Assembly (NCBI RefSeq): GCF_003704105.1
Contig: NZ_QUOQ01000004.1
Location: 464,286 to 528,285 of the forward strand
Length of the DNA: 64,000 bases
Direction of reading: 5' to 3'
Origin: Brevundimonas lutea
GTDB lineage: Bacteria; Pseudomonadota; Alphaproteobacteria; Caulobacterales; Caulobacteraceae
How positions within the stretch are numbered: position 1 is the stretch's first letter; each line of letters begins with the position of its first letter. The notes beneath the pieces were generated by a model. The model was not told the DNA's origin and ran no database searches. It was given only the letters and a program-made list of their open reading frames with translations. Shown here piece by piece: positions 36,113 to 45,696 of the stretch. A program made the position numbers and the translations under genes.

Positions 36113-36609
36113 CGCCGGCGGTCTTCCTCGACCGCGACGGGGTGCTGATCGAGGACGTCGGCTATCCCCACCGCGACGAGGACCTGCGCCTGATGCCCGG
36201 CGCCGTCGAGGCCGTGCGGCGCTGGAACGACCGGGGCCTCGTCACGGTCGTCGTCACCAACCAGTCGGGCGTGGCGCGCGGCCTGTTCAGCCTGGAGCGG
36301 ATGGAGGCGTTCAACGCCCTGATGGTCGCGCGACTGGCCGACCAGGGGGCGCGCATCGACGCGGTTTACGCCTGTCCCTTTCACGGCGAGGCGGTCGACG
36401 ACCGTTACCGCCACCCCGACCATCCGGACCGCAAGCCCAACCCCGGCATGATCCTGAGGGCCGCCCGCGATCTCGATCTGGACCTCCCTCGATCCTTCCT
36501 TATCGGCGATCGGGATAGCGATCTGGAAGCGGCGCGACGCGCGGGCGTCGCCGGTCATCTGTTCCCCGGCGGGGACCTCGCGGCCTTCGCGGCGACCCTG
36601 CCCATCTAG
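36109..36609 (+). CDS. HAD phosphatase, GmhB-like
   Basis: 166 residues. HAD motifs: FLDRDGVL (Asp8, Asp10), VVTNQSGVARG, Lys109 and IGDRDSD (Asp134). Best fits D-glycero-beta-D-manno-heptose 1,7-bisphosphate 7-phosphatase. The zinc loop is altered: Cys89 and His92 (YACPFH) remain, but the later Cys-x-Cys is replaced by His102 and His105 (RHPDHPDRKP). GTG start overlaps the AGE gene stop. Substrate could be another sugar or histidinol phosphate. Convergent overlap with the next hydrolase. Confidence 0.8.
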   Translation: MTPAVFLDRDGVLIEDVGYPHRDEDLRLMPGAVEAVRRWNDRGLVTVVVTNQSGVARGLFSLERMEAFNALMVARLADQGARIDAVYACPFHGEAVDDRYRHPDHPDRKPNPGMILRAARDLDLDLPRSFLIGDRDSDLEAARRAGVAGHLFPGGDLAAFAATLPI

Positions 36610-37352
36610 ATCGGCGCGACATCCTCCAGGAAGGCGCGGAACCGGCGCCGTGACTCCTCGGCCAGGGCTGAGTCGTGACGCATGGGTGGCGCGTTCATCG
36701 GTTCGTCGAAGCTGTGGCTGCCCTCGGCGATCCAGGTCTCGACCTCGGCGCCGCAGCCCCGGACCATGTCATGCACCCGCTCGGCGTTCCGGACGGTGGT
36801 CAGGTGATCCTTGCGCGCGATCACCGCCAGAACCTTGGGACAGTGGCGCCACGCCCGCATCCGGTTCCACGCCCCGATGCCGACATAGGGGTAGGCCAGC
36901 CACGCCCCCTTGACCCCCTTGAGCGAGACCGCGCCCGGATCGGCCACGCCCAGGCAGGGCCGGGAGCACTCCGCGCTCATCGCCTCCATGATGCCCCAGC
37001 CGCCGTGGCTCCACCCGGCCAGCACCAGCCGCTCGGGATCGACCAGCGGGTGGTCGGACAGGCCCCGAATGGTCGCCAGCACATCGCCGGCGCGCTTGTC
37101 GCCGTGGAACTGCAGCCCAGTGCAGACCGTGGCCATGGCGTATTCCCGGCTCCAGCCGCGCGGCGCATAGCTGTCGACGATCGCCGCCCGCCAGCCCGCC
37201 GCCGTCGCCGCCTCGGCATAGAGCGGCAGGTGATCCCTCAGCCCGCCGCAGCCGTGAAACAGAAGCGCCGTCGGCCGCCGCCGTTCGTCGTCAGGGCCGA
37301 CCATCGTGGTGTGCGGGGCCAGCCGCGCCCAGCGCTGTTCCAGAGTGTCCAT
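36606..37352 (-). CDS. dienelactone hydrolase-type alpha/beta hydrolase
   Basis: 248 residues, alpha/beta hydrolase. Oxyanion region LLFHGCGGLRDH, nucleophile Ser115 in LAGWSHGGWG, a late Asp (IARKDHLTT) and His (EGSHSFDEP). No signal peptide. Start at 37352 has AAGGGACGG upstream; a longer start at 37379 is possible. Substrate unknown; such proteins cleave esters, lactones or peptides. Confidence 0.82.
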   Translation of the reverse strand: MDTLEQRWARLAPHTTMVGPDDERRRPTALLFHGCGGLRDHLPLYAEAATAAGWRAAIVDSYAPRGWSREYAMATVCTGLQFHGDKRAGDVLATIRGLSDHPLVDPERLVLAGWSHGGWGIMEAMSAECSRPCLGVADPGAVSLKGVKGAWLAYPYVGIGAWNRMRAWRHCPKVLAVIARKDHLTTVRNAERVHDMVRGCGAEVETWIAEGSHSFDEPMNAPPMRHDSALAEESRRRFRAFLEDVAPI

Positions 37353-37440
37353 GCGCCGTCCCTTAGCGCGATTCATCATGTCGCTGGACGCCTCGCTCAA
37401 TCCGGTCTTACCTCCGCCTCCGGGAGAGGGAGCCCCTGAC

Positions 37441-39474
37441 ATGACCGATACGCCCGCCGCGACGCCGACGCCCGCCAGCCCGGCCGCCACGCCGAGCCTG
37501 GGACGCCGGCTGGAGCTGACCCTGCGCGCCCTGGTGCTGGGCTGTCTGCTGGCCGTCGTCTTCACCGCCGCCAACACCTATCTGGGCCTGCTGGTCGGCC
37601 TGACCTTCGCCTCGGCCATTCCGGCGGCGGTCATCTCCATGGCGGCGCTGCGCCTGTTCCGGACGTCGACCATCTGGGAAAATATGACGGTCCAGACCGT
37701 CGCCTCGGTCGGTGGCTCGATGAGCGCCATCATCTTCGTACTGCCCGCCCTGGTCATGGTCGGCTGGTGGACCAGCTTCCCCTTCTGGCAATCGGTGGCG
37801 ATCTGCATTCTGGGCGGCGTTCTGGGCGTCACCTTCTCCATCCCGCTGCGCCGGTCGCTGGTGGTCAAGGCCGGCCTGCCCTACCCCGAAGGCGTCGCCG
37901 CCGCCGCCGTGCTGAAGGTCGGATCGCGCGGCGCGGCCCAGACCGAAAGCGCGGTGCGCGAGAACAAGAAGGGTCTCGGCATCGTGGTCATCGGCGCCGT
38001 CGTCTCGGCCGCCTATGCTCTGGGCGCCGGGGCGCGGGTGTTCGCGGGCGAAGCCGCCACCTTCTTCCGGCTCCCGGCCGCGCTGGGCGGCGGGGCCACG
38101 GGGCTTGGCTTCGGCATGCAGTTCGCGCTGCTGGGCGCCGGACACCTAATCGGCCTGGCCGTCGGACTGTCGCAGCTGGTCGGGCTGATCATCGCCTGGG
38201 GCCTGGCGGTTCCGATCATGACGGCCATGCAGGCCACGCCAGGGGCGGCCGAGGAGGCGGCTCTGGGGGTCTGGGCCGAGCAGGTGCGCTTCATGGGCGC
38301 CGGCGTCATCGGCGTCGCCGCCATCTGGACCCTGTTGAAGATGGCCGGCCCCCTGATCGGCGGCCTGACCTCGGCCCTGGCCGCCAACGCCAGACGCGCC
38401 TCGGGCGAGGTGCTGGACCGCACCGAACAGGACATTCCGATCAATATCGTGGCCATGATCTCCCTGGCCTGCCTTGTCGGCATCGCCGTGCTGCTGGCGG
38501 TCTTCGCGCAAGGGACGGTGCTGGCCGGATCGACGGCGCTGCTGGTTGTCGGCGGACTGATCTATGTCGCCGTGATCGGCTTCATGGTGGCGGCCATCTG
38601 CGGCTACATGGCGGGCCTGCTGGGCTCGTCGAACAGTCCAGTGTCGGGCGTCGGCATCCTGGCCATCATCGTCGCCTCGCTCTTGATGCTCGGCGTCATG
38701 TCCATCGCCGGCGTGCCCGCCGATCCGTCGATCATCGCCTACGCCCTGATGGTCACAGCCGTGGTCTTCGCCGTCGCCATCATCGCCAACGACAACCTGC
38801 AGGACCTCAAGACCGGTCAGCTGGTCGAGGCCACCCCCTGGCGCCAGCAGACCGCCCTGATCGTCGGCGTGGTCGCCGGCGCCATCGTCATTCCGCTGAT
38901 CCTGGATCTGCTCAACCAGGCCTATGGCTTCGTCGGCGGCCCGGCTCCGACGGTGGAGGGCACCGATCCCCTTCCCGCTCCCCAGGCGACCCTGATCGCG
39001 GCCCTCGCGCGCGGCGTCATCGGCGGCGACCTGCGCTGGGACCTGATCGGCATCGGCGCCTTGATCGGGGGGGCGGTGATCGTCGCCGACATCGCCCTGC
39101 GCGGCGCTACGAAGGACCGGATCAAGCTGCACGCCCTGGCCGTCGGCATCGGCGTCTATCTGCCGGCGGCGGTGACCACCATGCTGGTCATCGGCGCGGT
39201 GGCCGGCTGGGCCTATGAGCGCTGGGTGTCGAAAACTCGGTTCGCCGACGTCGGCAAGCGCATGGGCGTCCTCCTGGCGTCGGGCCTGATCGTCGGCGAG
39301 AGCCTGTTCGGCGTGTTCACCGCCGCCGTCGTGGTCGGCACCGAGAACGGCTCGCCCTTCGCCCTGATCCCCGAGGGAACCGGCTGGCCGGCCATGATCG
39401 TCGGCGTCATCGCCTTCGCCGCCCTGGCCTTCGCGCTCTACGCCTTCACCCGCAAGCGGGCGTCGGAGGTCTAG
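37441..39474 (+). CDS. OPT family oligopeptide transporter
   Basis: 677 residues with about 15-16 membrane helices. Motifs of the OPT superfamily: NTYLGLLVGLTFASAIPAAV near the N-terminus, YPEGVAAAAVLKVG, GLLGSSNSPVSGVGI and NDNLQDLKTGQ, GESLFGVFTAAVVVG near the end. The bacterial branch is thought to import small peptides or metal-chelate compounds using protons. An Ala/Thr-rich N-tail precedes helix 1. Start chosen at 37441 with GAGAGGGAG upstream. Confidence 0.93.
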   Translation: MTDTPAATPTPASPAATPSLGRRLELTLRALVLGCLLAVVFTAANTYLGLLVGLTFASAIPAAVISMAALRLFRTSTIWENMTVQTVASVGGSMSAIIFVLPALVMVGWWTSFPFWQSVAICILGGVLGVTFSIPLRRSLVVKAGLPYPEGVAAAAVLKVGSRGAAQTESAVRENKKGLGIVVIGAVVSAAYALGAGARVFAGEAATFFRLPAALGGGATGLGFGMQFALLGAGHLIGLAVGLSQLVGLIIAWGLAVPIMTAMQATPGAAEEAALGVWAEQVRFMGAGVIGVAAIWTLLKMAGPLIGGLTSALAANARRASGEVLDRTEQDIPINIVAMISLACLVGIAVLLAVFAQGTVLAGSTALLVVGGLIYVAVIGFMVAAICGYMAGLLGSSNSPVSGVGILAIIVASLLMLGVMSIAGVPADPSIIAYALMVTAVVFAVAIIANDNLQDLKTGQLVEATPWRQQTALIVGVVAGAIVIPLILDLLNQAYGFVGGPAPTVEGTDPLPAPQATLIAALARGVIGGDLRWDLIGIGALIGGAVIVADIALRGATKDRIKLHALAVGIGVYLPAAVTTMLVIGAVAGWAYERWVSKTRFADVGKRMGVLLASGLIVGESLFGVFTAAVVVGTENGSPFALIPEGTGWPAMIVGVIAFAALAFALYAFTRKRASEV

Positions 39475-40244
39475 ACCCCGGCGTACCACTCATAGCCGCG
39501 GTCTTCCCAATAGCCGCCCTTGCCGCGGCCGATGTGGGCGAAGCTTTCGACCGCCTCGATGCGCTTGACGTATTTGGCCATCTTGTAGCCGAGCTGGCGC
39601 TCGAGCCTCAGGCGGATCGGCGCGCCATGCTTGATGGGCAGGATCTCGTCGTTCATCTCGTAGGCGAGGATGGTCTGTTCGTGAAAGGCGTCCACCAGAT
39701 CGATCGAGGTGTAGTAGCGCTCGCCGTCCTCGGTCTGGCTCAGGGCGTCGAAACAGTGGAACACCAGATACTTGGCGTCCGGCCTCAGCCGCGCCTGACG
39801 CAGGATGTGCGACAGCCGCGCGCCCTTCCATTTGCCGATCGAGGTCCAGCCCTCGACGCAGTCGTGCTTGGTGATCTGGGTGCGTGACGGCATCCGCCGC
39901 AGATCGGTCAGCGACAGGGCCAGCGGCCGCTCGACCAGGCCGTCGACGATCAGGCGATAGTCGCGGAAATTGTTGGCCCTCAGCGCGCGGTACTCCGCCG
40001 CCGCCGGGTCGACCGAGCCGTTGGCGCGGAAGTCGTCGGAGATATCCTTTTCTTCGTACTCGGGGGCCAGGGCCTGACGGGCCAGGGCGCGCTGCGAGCG
40101 CTTGGTCGCCTTCTCGGCCGTGGCCAGGGTGCACTGAACCTGTTCGTTGCGGGCCAGGCTGTCGCACGAGCCTAGCAGCGGCAGGGCGGCAAGCCCTCCG
40201 GCCCCGAGCAGCAGACGGCGGCGGTCAGGGTTCGGCACGGTCAT
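39471..40244 (-). CDS. Tat-exported molybdopterin-dependent oxidoreductase (sulfite oxidase fold)
   Basis: 257 residues. Twin-arginine signal RRRLLLGAGG (8-17), overlapping a lipobox-like LLGSC with Cys27. Mo-cofactor cysteine is Cys129 (ITKHDCVEGW), with YYTSIDL, LAYEMNDEILP and HGAPIRLRLERQLGYK as family motifs. It resembles MsrP/SorA-type periplasmic enzymes reducing methionine sulfoxide or oxidising sulfite-like compounds. It overlaps the cytochrome b gene by 20 nt, its probable electron partner in the membrane. Confidence 0.88.
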   Translation of the reverse strand: MTVPNPDRRRLLLGAGGLAALPLLGSCDSLARNEQVQCTLATAEKATKRSQRALARQALAPEYEEKDISDDFRANGSVDPAAAEYRALRANNFRDYRLIVDGLVERPLALSLTDLRRMPSRTQITKHDCVEGWTSIGKWKGARLSHILRQARLRPDAKYLVFHCFDALSQTEDGERYYTSIDLVDAFHEQTILAYEMNDEILPIKHGAPIRLRLERQLGYKMAKYVKRIEAVESFAHIGRGKGGYWEDRGYEWYAGV

Positions 40245-40956
40245 CTCCCGTCAGGCGGATGCGGTACCAGCCGGTGATCATGGCCCGCATGTTGTTGATC
40301 GGGCCGGACAACACCACGAGCAGCACGTGGACGATGGCGAAGATCACGATCCCGGCCGCGGCGATGAAATGCAGGGTGCGCGCCGACTGGCGACCGCCGA
40401 CGATCTCGATCATCCAGGGCGCGGCCGCGTTCATGCCCGGCGACATGCCCAAGCCGGTGAACAGCATCAGCGGCAGCAGAACCAGCAACACGGCCAGATA
40501 GGTCAGCTTCTGAATGACGTTGTAGCGTCGCACCGCCTCGCCTTCGGGAAATTTCAGCTTGGCGTGCTCGACGACGCTGTGCGGGATGTCGGCGATGTCG
40601 GCGCGGGTGGGGAACAGCACCCGCCTCAGCCGTCCCCAGATCAGGATGTAGGCCAGGTAGATCAGGCCGTTGATGACGAACAGCCAGGCGAAGAAAAAGT
40701 GCCAGCGCCGCCCCCGCGCCAGGTCCTGCCAGCTGGGCAGGGTCGCCCACGACGGGATGTTCGGAAAGCTCAGCCACGGATCGTCGAAGGTCGAGGCCAG
40801 ACCCCAGTAAAGGTGCGGATGCGCCCGCAGGATCTGCAGCCCGCTCATCACCAGGATGACGACGCAGAGCACATTGACCCAGTGGGTGATGCGCACGACC
40901 CACGGGTGGCGATAGGTGTCGATCCGTCCCTGTCCGCGATCCCGATCCGCCGGCAT
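40225..40956 (-). CDS. cytochrome b561-type membrane subunit
   Basis: 243 residues, four helices with heme histidines (RITHWVNVLC, RRWHFFFAWLFV, LHFIAAAGIVIFAIVHVLL). Belongs to the b561/Ni-Fe hydrogenase cytochrome b type and not the YedZ/MsrQ type. Its end overlaps the molybdopterin oxidoreductase start, so the two form a two-gene redox unit exchanging electrons between the quinone pool and the periplasmic Mo enzyme. Confidence 0.88.
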   Translation of the reverse strand: MPADRDRGQGRIDTYRHPWVVRITHWVNVLCVVILVMSGLQILRAHPHLYWGLASTFDDPWLSFPNIPSWATLPSWQDLARGRRWHFFFAWLFVINGLIYLAYILIWGRLRRVLFPTRADIADIPHSVVEHAKLKFPEGEAVRRYNVIQKLTYLAVLLVLLPLMLFTGLGMSPGMNAAAPWMIEIVGGRQSARTLHFIAAAGIVIFAIVHVLLVVLSGPINNMRAMITGWYRIRLTGDDRAEP

Positions 40957-41257
40957 GTCCGCTCCCCGTTTCCGAAAAGCCTAGACCCATCCTCTGCAGG
41001 CGTCATCTGCGGCGCGGTGACAAACAGGTTCATCACGGAGAACACAGCGGAATCACAACGAACACGACGAAACCGGGCACACATCCACAGCTCAGATCGC
41101 GCCGGTCCGTTCCGAGCGATCGAGGCCCTTGGCCTCGATCATTGTCTTCGCGGTTCGACGCTCGCGTTCAAGCCCGTCGTCCTCGAGGAACCCGTTGTGT
41201 TCGCTGTGGCCCCGTCGTGCCCGTGGTGATGAACCGCCTCAGCCACAGGCGCCGACG
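40957..41257. other. 301-bp gap holding a palindromic element
   Basis: Between the cytochrome b start and the ptsP stop. No gene is visible. Its right two-thirds is the inverted-repeat element described separately. The ~70 bp left part (40957-41026) should hold the cytochrome b promoter; no clear motif is seen. Confidence 0.7.
41027..41235. repeat. 209-bp palindromic intergenic element (MITE/REP-like)
   Basis: Perfect 10-bp terminal inverted repeats (GGTTCATCAC at 41027-41036; GTGATGAACC at 41226-41235). Sub-terminal parts are also inversely related, each with CACAGCG and CACAACG words. At the centre is a perfect 10-bp hairpin (41118-41127 with 41131-41140, CTT loop), only 2 bp off the exact midpoint. 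No ORF of note. Similar dispersed CACGG/CACAGCG palindromes occur in related genomes, so this is likely a mobile or REP-type repeat. Confidence 0.65.
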
Positions 41258-43528
41258 TTAGAGCGCGACGTTCAGTTTGCGGGCCAGGCTTTCCAGCTCG
41301 CCCCGGATCGAGGCGGCCGAGGAGCCGAGCAGATTGGCCATGCCGCGCCGCGCGGCGACCAGGTCGGTGGACAGCACCATGCGCTTGACCGCCCCCACGC
41401 CGGCTGCCGGCGCCGACAGCCGGGTGAAGCCCAGGGTGACCAGGGCGAAGGCCTCCAGCGGCTTGCCGGCGATCTCGCCACAGACCGAGACCGGCGTGCC
41501 GGTGTCGGCGCACTTCTTCTGGATATACTGCAGCGCGCGCAGGGCCGGCGGCGACAGCGGGTCGTAGCGCTCGGCCACCAGGGGATTGGTCCGGTCGGCC
41601 GCGAACATGTACTGGAACAGGTCGTTGGAGCCCACCGACACGAAGTCGGTCAGGGGCAGCAGGGCGTCCAGATGCCACAACAGGCTGGGGCATTCGATCA
41701 TGGCCCCGACGCGCAGCAGTTCCGGCAGGGGCCGGCCGCGACGCCGGGCCCAGGCCACCTCATAGTCGACCAGTTCGCGCGCCGCGCGGAACTCGTCGAC
41801 CGTGGCGATCATCGGGAACATGACGCGCAGCTCGCGCCCGCCCGCCGCCGTCAGCAGGGCGCGCAGCTGCATCCTCAGCAGGGCCGGACGATCCAGCCCC
41901 AGCCGGATGGCGCGGCGACCCAGCGCCGGGTTCTCCTCCCGCTCCGCCTCCAAATAGGGCAGCACCTTGTCGCCGCCGATATCCAGGGTGCGGAAGGTCA
42001 CCGGCCGCTCGTCGGCGGCGTCCAGCACCAGGCGGTACAGAGCCGTCTGGGCGTTCAGCTTGGGCAACTCGTCCGAGACCATGAACTGGAATTCGGTGCG
42101 GAACAGGCCGATGCCCTCGGCCCCGCTCTTGTCCAGCAGCTCAAGGTCGACGGCAAGGCCGGCGTTGGTCAGCAGGGTCACCCGCGTGCCGTCCTGGGTG
42201 ACGGCGGGCAGGTCGCGGATCTTGTCGAACTCGGCCTGGCGGCTCTGGCGCATGGCCATGCGCTGGGTGACCGCCTCGACCATGTCGGGCCGGGGCCGCA
42301 GGAACGCCTCGCCGCCCTCGCCATCGACGATGACGAGGTCGTTCTCGCTCAGCCGGTCGCGCAGACCCATCAGGCGGCCCACGCACGGAATCTGCAGCGC
42401 CCGCGCCACGATGGCGGCGTGGCTGGCGGCCGAGCCCTCCTCGATCAGCAAGCCCTTCAGCTTTGTACGCGGGTATTCGAGCAGGTCTGCGGGGCCCAGG
42501 TTCTTGGCCACCAGGATGGCGTCGTCGGGCAGGGCACGGTCGCCCGGCTTGTCGCCCGCCAGGATGCGCAGCAGCCGGTTGGCCAGGTCCTCGAAGTCGT
42601 GCAGTCGCTCCTTGATGTAGGGGTCGCGCGCCTTGGCGAAGCGGGCGCGGTGTTCGTTCCTGACCCGGTCGACGGCCGCCTCGGCGGTGAGCCCTGAGCG
42701 CACCGCCTCTTCCAGCGACCGGTTCCAGCCCCGGTCGTCGGCGAACATCCGGTAGGTTTCGAGCACCTCGTAGGAGGCGCCGCCCAGCTTGCCCTGACCG
42801 CCGTCCAGCATGTGGTCGATGCCGCTCTTCAGCGCATCAAGGGAGGCGTGAAGCCGGATTTCCTCGGCGACGGGATCCAGCGCCAGCAGCTGTTCGGGCG
42901 CGATCGGCGCCTCGTGCAGGACGACGTGGCCGACCGCCAGGCCGTCGGCGAACTTCTGTCCTTTCAGCCGCTCGGCGCGGTGCGGCGCCAGCTCGACTTC
43001 CGAAAGCTCCTCCAGCCCGACCAGCTCGCCGGACGCCACCGTCTCGGCCAGCACCATGGCGATGGTCTGGATGTCCTCGATCTCGTCGGCGTCATAGTGC
43101 CGCGCCGCCCGGTTTTGGACCACCAGCACCCCCACAGCCCGGCCGCCGCGCAGCAGCGGCGCGCCCAGGAAGGCGTGATAGGGATCCTCGCCCGTCTCCG
43201 GCCGATAGGAGAAGCTGGGGTGGCTGGGCGCGTCGATCAGGCTGATCGGCTCGGCGATGCGGGCCACCTCGCCGACCAGGCCCTCTCCGGGCCTGAGGCG
43301 GGTGTTGTGAACCGCCTCGGGGTTCAGACCCTCGGTGGCGAACAACTCCAGCTCGCCCGAGGCGCGGCGCAGATACAGCGAACAGACCTCGGCCACCATC
43401 GACAGGGCGATGATGCGGACCACCTGGTTGAGGCGGGCCTGGGCGGGCCCGCCGCCGGCCATCGCCTCGCGGATCTGGCGCAGGAGGTTCCTGGGTCCTC
43501 GCGTCGATAATCCGCCGCCCTGGGGCAT
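41258..43528 (-). CDS. ptsP: PTS enzyme I, nitrogen type (PtsP)
   Basis: 756 residues. N-terminal GAF domain (~30-165), then enzyme I: phospho-histidine His370 (EEGSAASHAAIVARA), PEP-binding TIM barrel with GIGLFRTEFQFM, LDIGGDKVLPYL, GAMIECPS and the catalytic Cys683 (VSVCGEIAGKP). It starts the PTS-Ntr relay to NPr and EIIANtr, linking nitrogen and carbon status to stringent response and PHB in alphaproteobacteria. It follows lysC on the same strand by 44 nt, likely as an operon. Confidence 0.95.
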   Translation of the reverse strand: MPQGGGLSTRGPRNLLRQIREAMAGGGPAQARLNQVVRIIALSMVAEVCSLYLRRASGELELFATEGLNPEAVHNTRLRPGEGLVGEVARIAEPISLIDAPSHPSFSYRPETGEDPYHAFLGAPLLRGGRAVGVLVVQNRAARHYDADEIEDIQTIAMVLAETVASGELVGLEELSEVELAPHRAERLKGQKFADGLAVGHVVLHEAPIAPEQLLALDPVAEEIRLHASLDALKSGIDHMLDGGQGKLGGASYEVLETYRMFADDRGWNRSLEEAVRSGLTAEAAVDRVRNEHRARFAKARDPYIKERLHDFEDLANRLLRILAGDKPGDRALPDDAILVAKNLGPADLLEYPRTKLKGLLIEEGSAASHAAIVARALQIPCVGRLMGLRDRLSENDLVIVDGEGGEAFLRPRPDMVEAVTQRMAMRQSRQAEFDKIRDLPAVTQDGTRVTLLTNAGLAVDLELLDKSGAEGIGLFRTEFQFMVSDELPKLNAQTALYRLVLDAADERPVTFRTLDIGGDKVLPYLEAEREENPALGRRAIRLGLDRPALLRMQLRALLTAAGGRELRVMFPMIATVDEFRAARELVDYEVAWARRRGRPLPELLRVGAMIECPSLLWHLDALLPLTDFVSVGSNDLFQYMFAADRTNPLVAERYDPLSPPALRALQYIQKKCADTGTPVSVCGEIAGKPLEAFALVTLGFTRLSAPAAGVGAVKRMVLSTDLVAARRGMANLLGSSAASIRGELESLARKLNVAL

Positions 43529-43572
43529 CCGTCCTCCCGGTCAGGGCCGATCGCCGGCCATGTCGCCTGAGA

Positions 43573-44832
43573 CTATACCGTCTCCAGTCCGTACGCCGAA
43601 TGTAGGGCGCGAACCGCCAGTTCGGCATAGGCGGCATCGATAAGAACGCTGATCTTGATTTCGGAAGTGGAAATCGCCTGAAATTTTATGCCCTTGTCCG
43701 CCAAGGCCCGGAACATGGTCTGGGCCACGCCGGCGTGGCTGCGCATGCCGACGCCCACGACCGAGACCTTGGCCACGTCCTCGTCGACGCGGATTTCTGA
43801 AAAGCCGATCTCCGCCTGACCCGCGCGCATCAGTTCGGCGGCCCGCTGGGCGTCCCGGCGGCCGGTGGTGAAGGTCAGATTGACCGTGCCCTCGGTGCGC
43901 GACTGGGACTGGACGATCATGTCCACATTGACGTTCGCCTCCGCCAGGCGGGTGAAGACGTCCGCCGGACCATCCACCCGGTCGGCGAGACCGAGCAGGG
44001 TGATGCGGGCCTCGTCGCGGCTCATGGCCACACCCGACACGATGCGCTTTTCCACGATTTCCTCCTCGTCACAGATCAGGGTGCCGGCCTCGGCTGGTAG
44101 CTTACCGGAGGCGTCGGGCTCGACGAAGCTGGACAGCACCCGGACCGGCACGCGCTTGGCCATGGCCAGTTCGACCGAGCGGGTCTGCAGCACCTTGGCC
44201 CCCAAGGACGCCATCTCCAGCATCTCCTCATAGGATATCCGGTCCAGCCGCCGGGCCTTCTGCTCGATCCTGGGGTCGGTCGTATAGACGCCGTCCACGT
44301 CGGTATAGATGTCGCAACGACAGCCCAGCGCCGCCGCCACCGCCACCGCCGAGGTGTCGGAGCCGCCGCGGCCCAGAGTGGTCAGCCGGCCGTCGCGGGT
44401 CACGCCTTGAAAGCCCGGCACCACGGCGATCTCGCCCGCGTCGATGGCGGCGCCCAGCCGGTCGCCCGGCACATCCTCGATCCGCGCGCGGCCGTGGGCG
44501 TCGTCGGTCAGGATGGGGATCTGCCAGCCCAGCCACGACCGCGCCTTCAGTCCCATGTTGCGCAGCGTCAGGGCCAGCAGCCCCGCCGTGACCTGCTCGC
44601 CCGAGGCGACCACGGTGTCGTATTCGTCGTCGGTGAGGTCGATGCCCGGGCCCGGCCGTCCCGCGCCGTCGGTCCAGGCGACCAGTTCGTTGGTCTTGCC
44701 GGCCATGGCCGAGACCACCACCGCCACCGCCTTGCCCGAGCGCGCCTCGGCCGCGACGATCCGCGCCACGCGACGAATGCGCTCCAGATCGGCCATGGAG
44801 GTGCCGCCGAACTTCAACACCAGTCGCGTCAT
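43573..44832 (-). CDS. lysC: aspartate kinase
   Basis: 419 residues. Phosphorylates aspartate to start Lys/Thr/Met and diaminopimelate synthesis. N-terminal kinase domain starts [16 protein letters not shown] and has [27 protein letters not shown]; two ACT domains (~270-419) follow, with MIVQSQSR and the late [14 protein letters not shown] motif for feedback binding. Same strand as ptsP. Confidence 0.96.
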   Translation of the reverse strand: MTRLVLKFGGTSMADLERIRRVARIVAAEARSGKAVAVVVSAMAGKTNELVAWTDGAGRPGPGIDLTDDEYDTVVASGEQVTAGLLALTLRNMGLKARSWLGWQIPILTDDAHGRARIEDVPGDRLGAAIDAGEIAVVPGFQGVTRDGRLTTLGRGGSDTSAVAVAAALGCRCDIYTDVDGVYTTDPRIEQKARRLDRISYEEMLEMASLGAKVLQTRSVELAMAKRVPVRVLSSFVEPDASGKLPAEAGTLICDEEEIVEKRIVSGVAMSRDEARITLLGLADRVDGPADVFTRLAEANVNVDMIVQSQSRTEGTVNLTFTTGRRDAQRAAELMRAGQAEIGFSEIRVDEDVAKVSVVGVGMRSHAGVAQTMFRALADKGIKFQAISTSEIKISVLIDAAYAELAVRALHSAYGLETV

Positions 44833-44901
44833 GGTGACGGCGCGTCTCCCCGGGGCTCACCGCATCTTGCGTGGGAGGCCCGGCGGGTTCATCCCGGGGC
44901 C

Positions 44902-45696
44902 ATGGTCGCTTCTACCTACCCGTCCGGCTCCGGCAAAGCCCAAAGCCCCGATGTCGGGACCGCGCGTGGCGCCTCGATCGATCCGGCTGACGTGGCGCGG
45001 TTCTCGGCCCAGGCGGCCGAATGGTGGGATGCGAAGGGGCCGTTCGCGCCGTTGCACAAGTTCAATCCCGCGCGGCTGGGTTTCATCCGCGACCGGGCGG
45101 CCGGGCATTTCGATCGCGATCCCAGGGCACGCGCGCCGTTCGAGGGTTTGCGCCTGATCGACATCGGCTGCGGCGGCGGGCTGATCGCCGAGCCGATGCG
45201 GCGCCTGGGCTTCGAGGTCACCGCCGTCGACGCCTCGTCCGAAAACATCGGCACGGCCCGCGCCCACGCCGAACAGATGGGTCTGGACATCGCCTACCGC
45301 GCCGCCACCGCCGAACAGATGGAAGCCGAGGGCGCCGGCCCCTTCGACGTCGTTCTGGCGCTCGAGATCGTCGAGCATGTCGCCGACCCCGAGGCCTTCC
45401 TGCGCACCTGCGCCCGGCTGATCGCGCCCGGCGGGATGATGGTGGTCGCCACCCTGAACCGCACGCTCAAGTCCCTGGCGCTGGGCAAGGTGGCGGCGGA
45501 ATACGTCCTGCGCTGGGTCCCGGCCGGCACCCACGACTGGCGCCAGTTCCTCAAGCCCGATGAGATCCGCCTGATGCTGTCCGAGGAGCCTGTAGCCGTG
45601 TCCGGCCCGTACGGCCTGGTCTATTCGCCCCTGACCGACCGCTGGAGCGAGGGCGACAGCGACATCAACTACATGATGGTGGCGACGAGGGCCTAG
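44902..45696 (+). CDS. ubiG: ubiquinone biosynthesis O-methyltransferase UbiG
   Basis: 264 residues. SAM methyltransferase with [33 protein letters not shown] and [14 protein letters not shown]; UbiG signature [18 protein letters not shown] and [20 protein letters not shown]. Performs both O-methylations in ubiquinone synthesis. N-terminal ~25 residues are extra, Ser/Gly-rich. Divergent from lysC; convergent with the GNAT gene (4-nt overlap). Confidence 0.95.
   Translation: MVASTYPSGSGKAQSPDVGTARGASIDPADVARFSAQAAEWWDAKGPFAPLHKFNPARLGFIRDRAAGHFDRDPRARAPFEGLRLIDIGCGGGLIAEPMRRLGFEVTAVDASSENIGTARAHAEQMGLDIAYRAATAEQMEAEGAGPFDVVLALEIVEHVADPEAFLRTCARLIAPGGMMVVATLNRTLKSLALGKVAAEYVLRWVPAGTHDWRQFLKPDEIRLMLSEEPVAVSGPYGLVYSPLTDRWSEGDSDINYMMVATRA

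Noticed and set aside
41027..41235. Small ORF through the palindromic element
   Set aside because: The open frame continues antisense from the cytochrome gene and lacks start signals; the DNA symmetry explains it better.
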